Origin: Diprion similis
Lineage: Eukaryota > Arthropoda > Insecta > Hymenoptera > Diprionidae
Assembly (NCBI RefSeq): GCF_021155765.1
Contig: NC_060106.1
Location: forward strand, 17,138,031 to 17,202,030
Direction: 5' to 3'
Length of the DNA: 64,000 nucleotides
In this document: in pieces, positions 51,709 to 64,000 of the stretch
Position numbering within the stretch: position 1 is the first letter of the stretch
Layout: the number at the start of each line of letters is the position of its first letter
The notes under the pieces: model-generated
Seen by the model: the letters and a program-made list of their open reading frames with translations, nothing else
Databases searched by the model: none
Told to the model about the DNA's origin: nothing
Program-made: the position numbers and the translations under genes

Positions 51709-54647
51709 CTGAAAATGGAAATTGGGTCTTAGAAGCTAATTACCCACTTACATACACCCGCTAATTCCACTGTATATTTTAATTCAGTTCGCCGAGAGCT
51801 TTTATCGGGCTTACTCGAATCTCCAGCAGAGATATTCTCCGAGAGGAAAAAGAAATAAAGAGCGATGAAAACTTGGACGGGATATCGGAGCAGAGGTGAA
51901 CTGCACCGCTTTTCTCTCCACCAGATCTCGTCTCTTTTATCTCTTTGTACCATCAAACTTTAAAACAGAGCCGGTTTCCTTCCCCGGGTCCAAAACATTT
52001 CAGCTAACGAATCCAATGTCTAAAATGAGAAAGTCGTGCCAATTGCATTACAGCAACGCCGCTCTCCAAGGATGTCGGAATGTGAAGGATAACGGGGCTT
52101 CGAGTCAGTGACGTCCCTTCGAGGGTGATATTCAACTGTTACGGAACTTCGCGACACCGCTTCCTGACAAGCTTAAGTTAATCAAGTCTAGTTTCTCCGC
52201 TCATCTCTCTCAGGGCACCGTTAGCTATAACGCCGTGACGGCTGTCCATCCACCACACGAAATTACTCGCCAAATCCATATCGGCTCAAAAGTCACCATG
52301 AAGAAGCTGGTGAAACTTCGTAAAAGGTAGGGTATATTCCATAAAACGTGTTGTTAAGAAACACCAAACATCGTTCCATCGAACGTTATTGACTTCAGAC
52401 ATTTTAAAACTTGCCGGACCCTTTTTCATACAATTCATCTTCATCCGTTCCTTGGATTCTGATTTGACGTAGTAAGAATGTTGTAAACTCCAATGATAGG
52501 TGGAACAAAATAGTGAGTCAAGTTATTAATTAGGTCTTTGAATAAAAAATTGCATTAGCTTCGTCAGATAGAATGTCAAGAAATAATTCTCGCAATATCT
52601 GACAAACCTGATGGAATATTGCAAAATTTTCATCTTAGTCTTGGTGCGAGTACGCATTGCAGACATGCGATTTGGCAGGGCTTGGAAGAGGCAGATCGAC
52701 TACACACGTTGCTCGGAGATAAACGAAGAACGTACGTGCGAAATGCCCTGAATATTCATAAACCCTCCGCCTAATAGAGGGTCGCGATGGGGCGCGGAGA
52801 CCCGCCCCCGTTTATACACACCATATACACCCTGCAAAGACGTCTCGATGCACGTGGATGTGGGTGGATGGTGTGGATGCATTGAACTTGGTATACGCAG
52901 GTAGCTCGTGGTATGAATTATTTATGCCTGCACCCCAAGAGTCACAGGGCAAGATTCGCCGGTCCGTAGGCACTGTGGTTATGCGCGCGGATTCGGTGCC
53001 GGAAAAGGCGAGCCTGCACCAAGTGTCAAATCTTTAAGTACAGGTCTCGGAGCTCTGAGCTGTGGACACTTTTATAACCCCTAATTTGAGGTTCTTCACC
53101 GCAATTTTATATCGTGGTTTAGCTTTTTTTTTTCTTGTTTTTACGTCGTGTTGATCTTGGTTGTAACAATTCTTCAGGGAATCGAATGGTGGTGCAGTGA
53201 CGAAGGTGCACGGCGAAGGATTATACCAAAAGCAAGCTGATAATAAATTCGCGCACTGGCTATCGGCTGATTTCAATTTCGAATCGATTATGTCAGTTAC
53301 TCATTCTTTTCACCGAAGTAAAAAATTTCCTGGGGCAAAAGCTCGATTTCATGTAAGGTAAACGTATTCTTCTCCGATATTAGTTTTTGACTGGAGTATT
53401 AAAACATTCACGTAACATATAACGTGTGTTATACCATGTATTCAACTGCCAGCGACGATTTGGAAAGCGCAGGAACTGTTCTGGGAGTGCAAAGTGTACG
53501 AGGTAGATAAGGTCGGAAACGAAAGAGAGAGCAGAGAACCGTTTCAGGACCTTCTTCTTGCCGGATAGAATGAAAAAAATAGTCAGAATCAAACCGAAGT
53601 ATTTAGAAACATGTTCAAAATTTCATCAGAAATTCCTGTGTACACAGATTCTGGAGATTTTTCAGTTTTCCAGGTCACCAAACGCCCCGATAACGCACGC
53701 ACCATTAGGTGCCGCAGCCCCTCGTCACGCTTTCTTGTCGTTACATGAATACAGCAGAAAACGGAAAAATTTATAGAACAAATTTTCTTGGACTGGCCTC
53801 ATTTTAAATTGGCAAGCAAAATAACGTCGTTTTGGTTTATTTTTATCATTGAAGAATAAATTATTGAATTGAATTCAATGAAATGTGCTTGTATTTTCAA
53901 ATCTTCGCTGTACCGTACTTTTCACGATCATCAAATCGTGGGATAAACTTGAGACATGCGTAACAGTTTCTAGTTTTCATATCTATTTCAGCCTGAAGCC
54001 GTAACGTTTAAGTTACACCGTTGGTCAGAGGCAAATAGACACGCGGTTATACGATGCGCGGTAAAATTTGTGGGCCTTATGTGTAACTTGGAGTTTGAAT
54101 TTGACTTTGCCTTGGCACAGAGAGAGTAAGTATAACTCAAATCCGTCTTCCACGGAAGATTTCATCTCATCTCGTCTACCAGTGGATCATTATTTCAGAA
54201 ATTCGATAGCTTCTTAAAAAAAAGAATCCATTTTCAAATTCAAAAAGAAAGAGAAAATGTAGAAATTATGTACCTACAAATAAAACCGTACGAATTTGAA
54301 GAGAAAAACCGGAAAATTAGCGCGACATTACTTCAAAGGGTGTAGCAAAACCTTCCGTCCGTCGACCTGCGGGTCTCCATGCCTACGCTACGTGCATAAA
54401 TAGGTATATATGTACGTGTAGATAGTAGTTGGGCATGTCGTGGTATACGTGCAGGTGGATTCGCATGTGGAAGTGCGATTATACGACAGCGCGGAACCAA
54501 GTACCGAGCCAATTACGCGCTAAATCACGAGCTTACACCAGGAGCGACCAGCAGTACAATGCATCCCTCGATGCAATGCAGATCCAGATATGCATGCGCA
54601 TTGCGGGGGAATAGGAAGAGGTGTACAGTCTGCAGCTCCTCCTTCTC

Positions 54648-54649
<2 letters not shown>

Positions 54650-54700
<51 letters not shown>
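54650..54700. repeat. (CT)n microsatellite, about 50 nt
   Basis: CT dinucleotide array with a single TTT interruption near 54688. Confidence 0.95.
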
Positions 54701-55709
54701 GCATGCTGGAGCTTTTCGAGAGCTTATAAACACTGAGGGGACAGTGCGACTGAGTCTGAGACCTGGAAATGATAATTTAGAAGCTGGAATCAGACGGGCT
54801 TTGTTCAACGAGTGTGTACTGGAATGAAATGTTGGGTGCGATCTTGCGGCTGATAGAATAAAGCACGTCGACCAAACGACCCGTCATTCCGGGAGCTGGC
54901 AAATTGAAACCTGAGCAAAGCTTCGACACGTGTTGCAATGGATCCCGCCTTTAAGCCGTTGCAAAGGGTATCACTAAGTAGGTACGCTTTACTCGCTACG
55001 AGGAAGAGTGCATTGATGAAACCATGGCGAAAGACCGAATCATGAGTTATGAACATAGCGAAGTGCTCTTTAGATGCTCATTACAAAGTCTGAGGAAAAC
55101 TGTGAAAACTGTGAAAAATAAAGCCTTCATCTAAAAGTGAAGCTCAAGTATCGCTCAAGATTAAGAATTTCCGCTCGAAAGCAAGAATATCCAAATTGCA
55201 GACTGGATTCCAAGAAGTGAAAAAACCAAGAATCTTTACGGTCCATCGGACCGTCCGAGAACGGTATGCAGGATGCGGCATGTAGTCCAAGTACCGCTCC
55301 CTTTTGATACAAGTTTTTTTCTCCCCCTCTTTCCCCGTGCACGTTGAAAGGTATAGATGTAGAATTTGTGTCGGCCTCTTTTCATTCCGCTCAGCCCATC
55401 GCCAGACAGTTTTCATTTGGAGGAGGTCGCGCAAGTATTTTTAGGCAGTATTTTTCGAGAACCGTGCAGCAGCATCTTCCTTCCCTTCCTCCCTCTTCTC
55501 GATTATTCTCGCTATACCAACGCCTCGTCCACGATCCCCTTTTCCGCCTTCGGCACCCCTCGGAAAGGGGGCCTCAAGCCAGGCCGTAATAAGACTCTGA
55601 TAACACGCAGGAAGGTGGAGGGCACGATTCTTCGCTATCGACCCTGGCACCAGAAGGCCTCTTTACGCCGGAGCGATTCGCTGTCTTAATGAGTTACTGA
55701 CGATGTACC

Positions 55710-55749
55710 AACCCTGGCTCGCAGAGGTCTACCTACTTGAGCCAGGGTT
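55710..55749. repeat. Perfect 11-bp stem-loop
   Basis: AACCCTGGCTC (55710-55720) and GAGCCAGGGTT (55739-55749) are exact reverse complements around an 18-nt spacer. Function unknown. The right arm runs into GGTTCGAACC, which resembles a tRNA T-arm, but the rest of a tRNA is absent. Confidence 0.75.
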
Positions 55750-58700
55750 CGAACCTCGAAGCCTAGCGTCACTCTCTCTCTCCCTCTCTCCCTCTCTCCT
55801 TCTCTCTGACCCGTCCCAAATAACTTTGGACGTAACTCGACGAGCTAGGAGGCGTCCTTCCGGTGGAACAACATCCCCTGATGCTGCAGGGGGAAATAAC
55901 GCGGTTGCGTTGCTAATGGGAATAAATTTCCCGCGCTTAAGGGCTTCGCTTCACGTTATGCATAAACTTGCTCTGCAATGGTTTTAAACAACAAGCCTTT
56001 CGGACAGACTGGCAGTATGACGAGGCAGCAAAGGCTTCGCCGGACCAACAGGAATGTTATAAGAGAGAAGTAGAAGACCATCGCCAACCTGAACCGACGT
56101 TTCGACGATGAGTGACTTCGAGTCATTCTACGCAGGGTGCATTGTGTCTGACTAAGAGTGAAAAGGTGTATACGAAGAGCAAGAGCAGATGTGTGACGGG
56201 TGTCGTCTTTAATTCCGTCCGGTGATCCCCGGCGGATGGTGGTGGTTAACGCGAAGTAAAGGGAGGTGGTCTGGAACGAGTGCAGCGCAGCGGTGTAAGA
56301 CGCAGAAGAGAAACAAGGCTAATGCAGCAACAGCAGCATCCTTCTTCCGTCCTGCTACTCCAGACTCTTTCATTCCGTGTGCTTCAAGCCTTTTACAAAA
56401 TTATATTTAAACTCCAGGTTCAAAGAACCGGGGCGCCGCGGCCGACGAGATTTCGTTCATTCATCGCGCCGCTGCCGCTGCCTTCAACGTCGACGGACAA
56501 ACCTGATGCGCCGCGAGACACGTGACTTTTACGACTACCGGTGACTTGGCGATTATGACAGCTTTGATCAGGCTGATTCATGGACCGGGTTCTTAAATTT
56601 GTCCGGTAACTCCATTTGCTTATCACGACGCGATGCTAGCCAGCGAATTCGAGGGGACGAAATCTAGTTAATGAATGTCGAATGAAACACAATCATCCGG
56701 AGCCTCTGTTTCCTCGACCATGAATACGGAATTCCATATCACGGAGAGTATTCTCCGCGAGGAAAATGCGGTTTGATAACTATTTCCCGGGTAATGATAA
56801 TATTGTGCGAGGGTTCACCATAGAAGCCTCAAAAACTACAACCGGAATCCCGTAAGGTTTGCTGGAACCTGAGGGTGCGCCGACCTCCGGGTCGAATTCT
56901 CCGGGAGAATTTCCTATTCGAAGAGATTTGCGATCACTTTATTAAAAGTTCCTGCAGCTGCTACCCTCGTGCGACTATCCGCCCTAGATGCAGGAGTTCA
57001 TAATACCGAGCCGGTTTTGAGAATAAAATAAGATGAAATTGCAAATAGAGGAAAAAGGCGACCCTATGAAAAATAAAATGAGTTTGTAAAAAAAGGGATT
57101 TCAACGAACTGCAATTCAGTCGTGCAACAACGCTTTCCGCACAGCCCCATACTCCGTGAAACTGCCGAAAGCTAAGGGCTGTTTACACGGTCGAATGGTG
57201 TAAGATCGGAATACGCTCAGCTTCGGAAGCTACCGTGTCCTAAATGGGGTGGAAAATTGGCCGATATTTGTTAAAAATTGACTGCTATGTATCCAAGTAC
57301 ACAAAGTTTCTATATTTATACGCGCGTATTTCGCTGGCTGTATTCTTCCAATGTTCGTTGCAGAGGGTGGAAAGTACGGAGGGTTGAAAGGGTGTATCCG
57401 TTCACCCTTAGGAAGAAGCAATGGAAAGCAAAAACCTGAATGAAAAAGACACAACTGTCGAAAACCGCACTGGGTCAACCCCTGTATTTATTTTTCACCC
57501 CCTCGTTGCGTTTTCCCTCTATTGTGAGCATAATACAGGGAAGTTTTTGACTAGTCCAAACCCATATAGTCGAGGGGGGAAAAGGCAGAGGGTGCGTTAC
57601 GAGTCTTCTCGGTGTTTATCGTGTGTACCTGGCGCATTCCCCGGATGACACTCCCCCCGCTGGGGGAGGTTCTGAAGTGGAGGATTCAGGGGGAAGAGCT
57701 CCGGTGCGGAACGACCGCAAGCACACACGCGGTGCTTCAAATGAGATTTTATTGTCGTGTAATTTAATTCGTATTCATACCCCTTCGGCGAAGGCATGTT
57801 ATAAAAAAGCTACGACGCCCCCTTCGGGATACACAGGACCGGCCGACGCGACGAAGGGACGATCCGCCGCCTGTCACTCGTCAAACTTTAATAAATTCCA
57901 ATGCCGGAACCTCCTCGAGGCATATCGAGATGGAAAAAATACATTCTCACGTCGCGTCGTCGGTGCAATGCATACAATGTGGAATTCTGTGCGTATTTTA
58001 TTACACAATTTATCATATCATCGTCGTTTCTAAATGGAATTAATATTAAGAGGGGTTGAATTAACATGTTTAACCAAAAAAAAGTAGAAAACCGAACAAC
58101 TCGACTTTAAAATTTGACCAAAAAGTGACTGATGATAATCAGTTACGGTGTGTTAATTATTCTGTGAAAAAAAAAAAAAAAAACTTTACTCGCTAAACTT
58201 TTTATTTTTATCTCGTTTTCAACCAACGAGAAAGTTCCGTAAAACTTTTCCACCTACGGATAACACGACGGAATGCATTAAAAAAAAATTTGTCAATTAT
58301 TATACGTAAGAGTAAACATTTTTGCAGACAAAACCTCAGCTATATTGTCTTAACTATTTTCTTTTACGATACAAAGACGAGTAGAAAAGCTTATAATGGT
58401 CAGAATCAACGAGGTACAAGCAGTGTTGGTTACATAATTGTCTGGGTCACACAACGTCGGGTCTCCGAGGAATAATCGTCACTGTCGTACTCGGTAGTTG
58501 GCTTGACGTCTCTGACGTATTCGAGGTCAAACGCGTTAAACAGTATAGTAATTCGCATATAGCAATTCGCTTTACACCACGAATAACGAGATAATCGAGC
58601 CTCGATTCGATACCCCAAAACATTAGTCCACCGCGCGTCGAAATCAATGAATATCTCTGCATCCCTTATTTATCGATAAAAATTCGATCTCCATTATGTC

Positions 58701-59039
58701 TCCGTTTGTATACAGTAATAAGTTCCCCGCCCTACCGAGCCCAACGAACCCCTAACTTTTCACGCGTCCTGACTCATTGAACGCGGGTAACAAACAGAAA
58801 AACCGATCTGCTAGCCACGCGCCAGTCTCGAACCCCTCTCGCAACCCTCAGAAGAGAAATTAACGAAAATTTCAACAATCTTCCATCCCTCCTTAACTCC
58901 GACCTAGGCCAACACTCCTCGCCTCCCGACTCACGCGTCTTGTACCGTAAAATTTTTTCACCCCTACACCTCCGTCGACGACAAAGCGGTGTCACTACCA
59001 CCAGGACTTAGCAAAGGTTAGGGCAACCAATGGGAGTGA

Positions 59040-59107
59040 GCAGAGGGCGAGGGCGAGGAGGTGGTAAAGTAGGGGGCAGGTAGGTGAGGGAGGGTGAGGG
59101 AGGGTGG
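59040..59107 (+). other. G-rich cluster with quadruplex potential
   Basis: Repeated short G-runs, including three copies of GGGAGGGTG-like units near 59087-59105. Together with the flanking GC-rich, CpG-rich 59.0-59.4 kb this resembles promoter-type sequence. Confidence 0.45.
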
Positions 59108-59458
59108 TACCCGCACACCCGAGGCGCCCGTCGAGGGGTAGTTTTGCGCAGGCTAGCGCATTGCCCACGCCGCGGTGTCGACGGAGCGGTCCAACCTCGG
59201 CGTCGCCGGGGTAGTTCAGTCGGCCGCGAATCCGCGTGGGGGAAACCCGGACCCCCTCTCAGCTGTCGTTGGTTTCTAACAGCGATCGGTCGGTCACCCT
59301 GCAGCCCTGCCCTGACTCTCCTGCACCCTGCAGGCTCGCTCAGCGTGGCCTAGTCTCGCCCGTCCCGACCTAGTCATGGCCTATCTTAACAGTCGGAGGA
59401 CGGGCAAACAAAGGCTGCGCTGAGCCTCGACTCTCGAAACTGCAACCCCTGCTGAATA

Positions 59459-59477
59459 GGGGGGGGGGGGGGGGGGG
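59459..59477. repeat. Poly-G homopolymer (19 nt)
   Basis: Nineteen consecutive G. Length may be unreliable, as assemblies often misjudge such runs. Confidence 0.85.
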
Positions 59478-60689
59478 AGGCGCGTAAATTTGTTACATTT
59501 TAAGTTCAGTTATTGGGTCACGTTTGACGTGAATAGATCGGAAGCTAACGCGCGGTGGCGTGTTTCAATTTTCGATAAACTTCGAATCGGTCACAGTGTT
59601 TTTCGTCGTTGAAAAAAATTTTATACTTGGTTGTTGTTGTTGTTTTTGCTTGCTTTTTATTTTCATCCCCGTGAGGAGAATTTTTCATCGACGAAGTTAG
59701 ATTCTTGTTTTTGGGATTTCAGTTTGGAACATTGCCGATGATAAATCAGATGGAAAATTTTTTAAGAACGAGGCAGAGGAGGGAAATAAATTTGAAATAC
59801 CAGAGAGGGAGGATCGGTAGGTGAATAGGCGGTAATTTATTACGATTTAAATGTCTGGCTATTGGGGAGGAGAAAACACTCGCGTACCTAGTAACCTAGT
59901 CCGTGCAATTTCTGTGCCCGTTGTGTGAAAATCGTGGGCACGAAGCCAGTGCACTGCGGTTGTCGAATCGCTGAGTATTCGTATGCAAGTTAGATAGAGA
60001 TGGGTAGAGAAGGCGAGATAGAGAGGCGATGGAGAAAGAGGTTTTTTATTTACGTACCGCGTTATGATTGATACGCTAGTGAATGAAGTTCGTCGGCAAT
60101 CAATCACCGCGTTAAAGCGGCTCTCAATTATTAACGAGCGGCGATTGATTGACCGGGGGTGTGAAGAATTTGAAAAACAACTCATCCCGCTATCGAATCA
60201 TCCCTTTGAAATTCCAAACTATCTAACGCGACGCTGTATTCTCTACAATTTTTGCTACTCAATACCGTCGGGGTGGGAATTTTATATTCTTGTCTTATGT
60301 TTGGTTAATACGATATAGATTTTACGTTATCACTTCGTGACTTTGACGTAAGTCTGAAATCGGAAATTGAGGGAAACAAGTTCGAGTGATTGCTGGGAAT
60401 TTGATGATTGACGATACGTTCTAACGGGGTGAATTTAGATTATAATCTGCAGTAATTAATCATGATCGCGATTTTTTTTTATTTTTTTTTTTTTATATTA
60501 CATTCATTATTCACATCGTTATAATGTTTGCAAAAGAAAATTAGAGGCTTTCTTTACGCGGAAGGATTAAAAGAAATTGGCCCGTCATTCGCTAGGCCAA
60601 GGTTGACTCTCTACCTTCCAACCTTTCTACAAGACGATCGAAAGGAAGAATCAGCTGATCATTCGCCGCAAGAACTGCGCTGTGTAGGA

Positions 60690-61145
60690 ATAAAAAAAAC
60701 GGAAGACCGAACGAATGAAGAGAGAGTAACTATCGCCTCCGGTGAATAGCGTGCAATTTATCCCGATTTAAATGTCAGCCGAGACAATGCGAGTTTGATA
60801 TTGAAATTAATTTCCGCTCTTCGAGCTCCGCGTGACGTGAATTGCGGCCGATGAAGTTGCGGGCTCGATTCATTTTGCGATTCGAGGTAGGTACCAGGAG
60901 GTCCAATCAGCTAATGCGATTCACGTATTTACGAATTCTCGACTCGAGGTAACAGCGGAGAAAATAGAAAAAAAAGTCGAGGAACGTTGCGAGGGAAAAA
61001 ACGGACGCTTGCTTGTCTCCCGGTGAATTGCAAACAATTTATCAGATTCAAGTGTCAACCGGGTACACAATACACGCGAATTTAAACATCCATCCTGATT
61101 TGCGCTCGTTGTAAATCGCGCACGCCGCAACGTGACGCTTAATTT
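60690..61145. repeat. Two diverged direct repeat copies
   Basis: Copy A (about 60690-60855) and copy B (about 60990-61145) align through an AAAAAACGGA block, a CGGTGAAT block, CAATTTATC, GATT-AA-TGTCA-CCG, and a later CGTGACG block. A third, shorter match with TGAATAG, AATTTATTACGATTTAAATG lies at about 59819-59856. The copies are too diverged for a recent duplication. Confidence 0.55.
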
Positions 61146-64000
61146 ATCGCCTCCCAACCTCTCGTTATTTATTTTTTTATTTATGCTTTATATAAAGCTA
61201 GATTTTGCAAAATCTGCTTAATCAATAAGACAATAAAAAAAAAAAAAATTGAGGGGAGAGCTGATTTCTAATATAATCATGAGTTTATTCGTAAATTCTA
61301 AGCTCTCAAGTAGCAAAATTTTTTTCTTTTCTTCTTTTTTTCTTTTTTTTTTTTGAACTTGTGTCGTTTTTTTTATAAACTTTAGATATTAACAAAGAAA
61401 TCGAATTTTTCATCTAAATATTGTTTTTTTGAGTCACATATGAAAATATCGACAAAATAAATAACTCGAGAAAATTTGGAAGAAACTACGCTTTCTCTTC
61501 GGATAGTTGACATCGAATCTTTGTAAGACCACTCAAATATCAAGGGAAACAAGAGCAGTATTGACTAGTGATGATACGACTACCGCCTACCTGTTTTCGG
61601 TTCACAGACATTAATTATCTTATCATCGGACCGTAAGAGGAAATCATCGGTAGTCAGCGTGCTGTCAAATGGCGCGAAACACCGGTTCGATCGTACGTGA
61701 TTATTACCTGCGTCAAGCTCGAATCAAACTCAGGCATTGTTAAATCGTTCCGCAGACTTCGGCCCTCGTGAAATCTGCTTATTCGCATCGATTATCAATT
61801 ATCAACTTTTCGGTCAGTGACTCGCAGCGATTTTGTGGGTGGAATTATTCCGCATACCGAACAACACCTGTTATTTCATACCGCTAAAAATAATTTAATA
61901 ATTTTATGATAATGATAATTTCTGTCAATGCTTCATGGGCGAGTGTATTTTATACTGCAATAAAGATGCGTCTGATAGATTTTTATTTAAAAGTACAAAC
62001 GTTGCGCAGAAAGATTAACAACAACTGTGCACACAGTCCGGATAATCGATATGAACGAGACCGCAGAATTTTTGCTGATCAGTAGGCATAGAATTACCCG
62101 TCAAATTCAGTCAACCCAACTTCTGGTACTCTCGATCGATACGCCTCGGTAGAATCGGACCATTCAAGCAGGCTTTTAAAAAGCGATGAAAATATTGGGA
62201 CCGCGTATAATCGGCACTGCGTGGTCAGCATAAAATTGGGAGGAAAAAAAAAAAAAAACTACGTTTGGCTGTAAACCGTGGGTCTTTGCCATTTCGTACC
62301 TTGATATCTGAGATTTTATGAGTCCAACTTTCGGGATTTTCATTTTTCCGATGCAGACGTTCTACGCTTTACTGCAGAGGATCGGAAACCTGTTATAATA
62401 TTTTTGTACGTTCCGACGAACTATCGTAGTTTAAAAAAGAAAGAAATAAAAATAAAAAATAAATTAAAAGAACCGGGTTCGAGGTCCGAGAATTGCTTTT
62501 GTCTTCGGGATGGGATCTATCGATAATCATATTCCCGGGGGGCGTGCAGGCTAATCACGCGGTGGCGATGAAAATAACATCGGGATTAATGAAGGTTGAA
62601 GAAATGCACCGAACCATTAAGCCCGGAATAGAATCGACGGGATCCCGACTTTCAGCTCCGGTCGTCGAACGATCGATGTGTCTCAATTACCCCACGGTGC
62701 AACATTCCGGAAGTGGTTAAAAACCGAGTGGGCGTCCCCGCCGCCTGTCATTCTCGGTAAAAAGTGCATTACTAACTGCTCTGGTAACCAGCAACCGATC
62801 AGATTTAACGCTCCATTCACCCTCACTCCCGCAAAATTCACCCCTATTAGCTATTTTCGGTAAACTTTTGACAAATTGGGAAAATAGAGCGTCACTCACG
62901 GTGTTATTACCTTCGTAGAGAACTGAAAATTTCTTAGAGCAACAAAGAAATTTTTTAGAATAATATAACTTCGATGAATAGGCGGTTCAAGATCTTTCGA
63001 TAGTCATTTCAGCCATTCGCAATCTGAAATTGTATTTACTGTAAAAGGGACAAATAACCATTTCAATGTATCTGAATTTGGAAGCTGAGAGGGTTTTTGA
63101 ATTTCAACCTAAACAAAAAACTTTTTCACAGCACAAGCTTTCGAGAAAAGCGGGATCTATTTTTATGAACATTCTTAATCATTTATAGAGTCATTTAATA
63201 ATTTATAGTCCAGAGTTCATAACTTGGTCGCTGTGCCGAAGACAATGATTATCGAATACAGACCGCGGAAGGTCTGATAGGAGAATCGTTGGAAAAGGTA
63301 CGGGGTAAACAGACATCGACGCCATTCATCCTCTCCGTCATTCTGCCAAGAGACAAGAACTGTAGGTTGTAGGAAGGCGCGTCGGTTTGTCGTCGACGCG
63401 ATTCGGTGACCTCTTTATTGGCCGTTTATATCAGCGTGGAAGTTGGATAAATAGCGCAACGTGACGATGACGTAGTAGTAGAACGGAAAATACATCGGTG
63501 AACAGGAGATTTCTATGGGAAAGGGAGCGCCGTTGATATCTCCGCATCAATAAACAACGAACGACTAACGACAAATGACAATTCGCGTATAGGTATCATG
63601 CAGGCGAAAAGGGGAGAGTGGAAACGGCGTTTGATCCATGGACGATGAAATCCCGTGAAAGAGCGAGATGAATTGTTTTCCACCGAGAACCGTGAAGCGA
63701 TGGAAATCGTTGACGAGTCTTTATCGCGTTTTCAATTGCTCCACTGACCGCATTGGAAAGCTGCGATAGCGAGTGACCCTTTCGAATTGATTCCTTGCCA
63801 GTGACAGAAGCTGCGTTTTTCTTTTTCCACGTTTCTTTGTTTGTCGAGGTTTAGTTTTTGGCCTTGGTTAAATTTTTTCTTCTCTTTTTTGCTTTAGACG
63901 TCGTTTTTCTGTGACTGATTCGATTACGCGAGTAGTAAAACGAAGGACTTTTTTCAGGGTTTAATTAATCGCTCGACGTTAATTCCTCGCCTAGTAAAAC

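Larger units (their letters stand above)
51709..64000. other. Region right of the MED20 exons, no gene recognised
   Basis: If MED20 continues to the right, this is its first visible intron (at least 12.3 kb). I found no coding exon on either strand. The region holds a long CT microsatellite, a stem-loop, a G-rich cluster with a 19-nt G-run, and diverged direct repeats. The segment 58.9-59.4 kb is GC-rich and could be a promoter of an unseen gene, but no open frame supports one. Confidence 0.5.

Overview
This is a stretch of insect nuclear DNA. Genes are split by GT-AG introns, many short, and intergenic and intronic DNA is rich in microsatellites and homopolymer runs. There is no bacterial-style gene packing. 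The protein sequences fit a holometabolous insect, most likely Hymenoptera and perhaps a sawfly-like lineage; that placement is an inference from general resemblance, not a search.

Layout. (1) 1-11.3 kb: GC-richer, repeat-rich DNA upstream of the first gene, with no convincing coding exon. (2) 11.3-14.8 kb, plus strand: the ion transport peptide gene (ITP; crustacean hyperglycemic hormone family). One common exon is followed by two alternative 3' coding exons, giving an amidated ITP and a longer, non-amidated ITP-L. (3) 14.8-23.6 kb: AT-rich DNA with two foldback elements bounded by TTAA. (4) 23.7-35.4 kb, minus strand: a complete SUN-domain inner nuclear membrane protein (klaroid/SUN1-2 type), 13 coding exons and 955 residues in my assembly. 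It has a candidate alternative last exon that would yield a SUN-less protein and a candidate alternative first exon. (5) 36.5-37.9 kb, minus: ribosomal protein L29, including a short pyrimidine-rich noncoding first exon. (6) 38.2-39.4 kb, plus: splicing factor PRPF38A, head-to-head with RpL29. (7) 40.6-43.0 kb, minus: MON1, the Rab7 exchange-factor subunit, complete in 7 exons. (8) 44.1-51.7 kb, minus: Mediator subunit MED20, three 3' exons split by a 7 kb intron. Its N-terminal exon was not found and probably lies past the right edge. (9) 51.7-64 kb: non-coding as far as I can see, with microsatellites, G-runs, a hairpin and diverged direct repeats.

Apart from the hormone gene, these are housekeeping genes (nuclear envelope-cytoskeleton linkage, ribosome, spliceosome, endosome maturation, transcription) that share a neighbourhood rather than a pathway. 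Exon coordinates were derived by hand from splice-site and reading-frame consistency. Every internal junction of klaroid, RpL29, PRPF38A and MON1, and the visible MED20 junctions, keeps phase. I found no evidence for a wholly new system. The most interesting leads are the predicted SUN-less klaroid isoform and the two related TTAA foldback elements.
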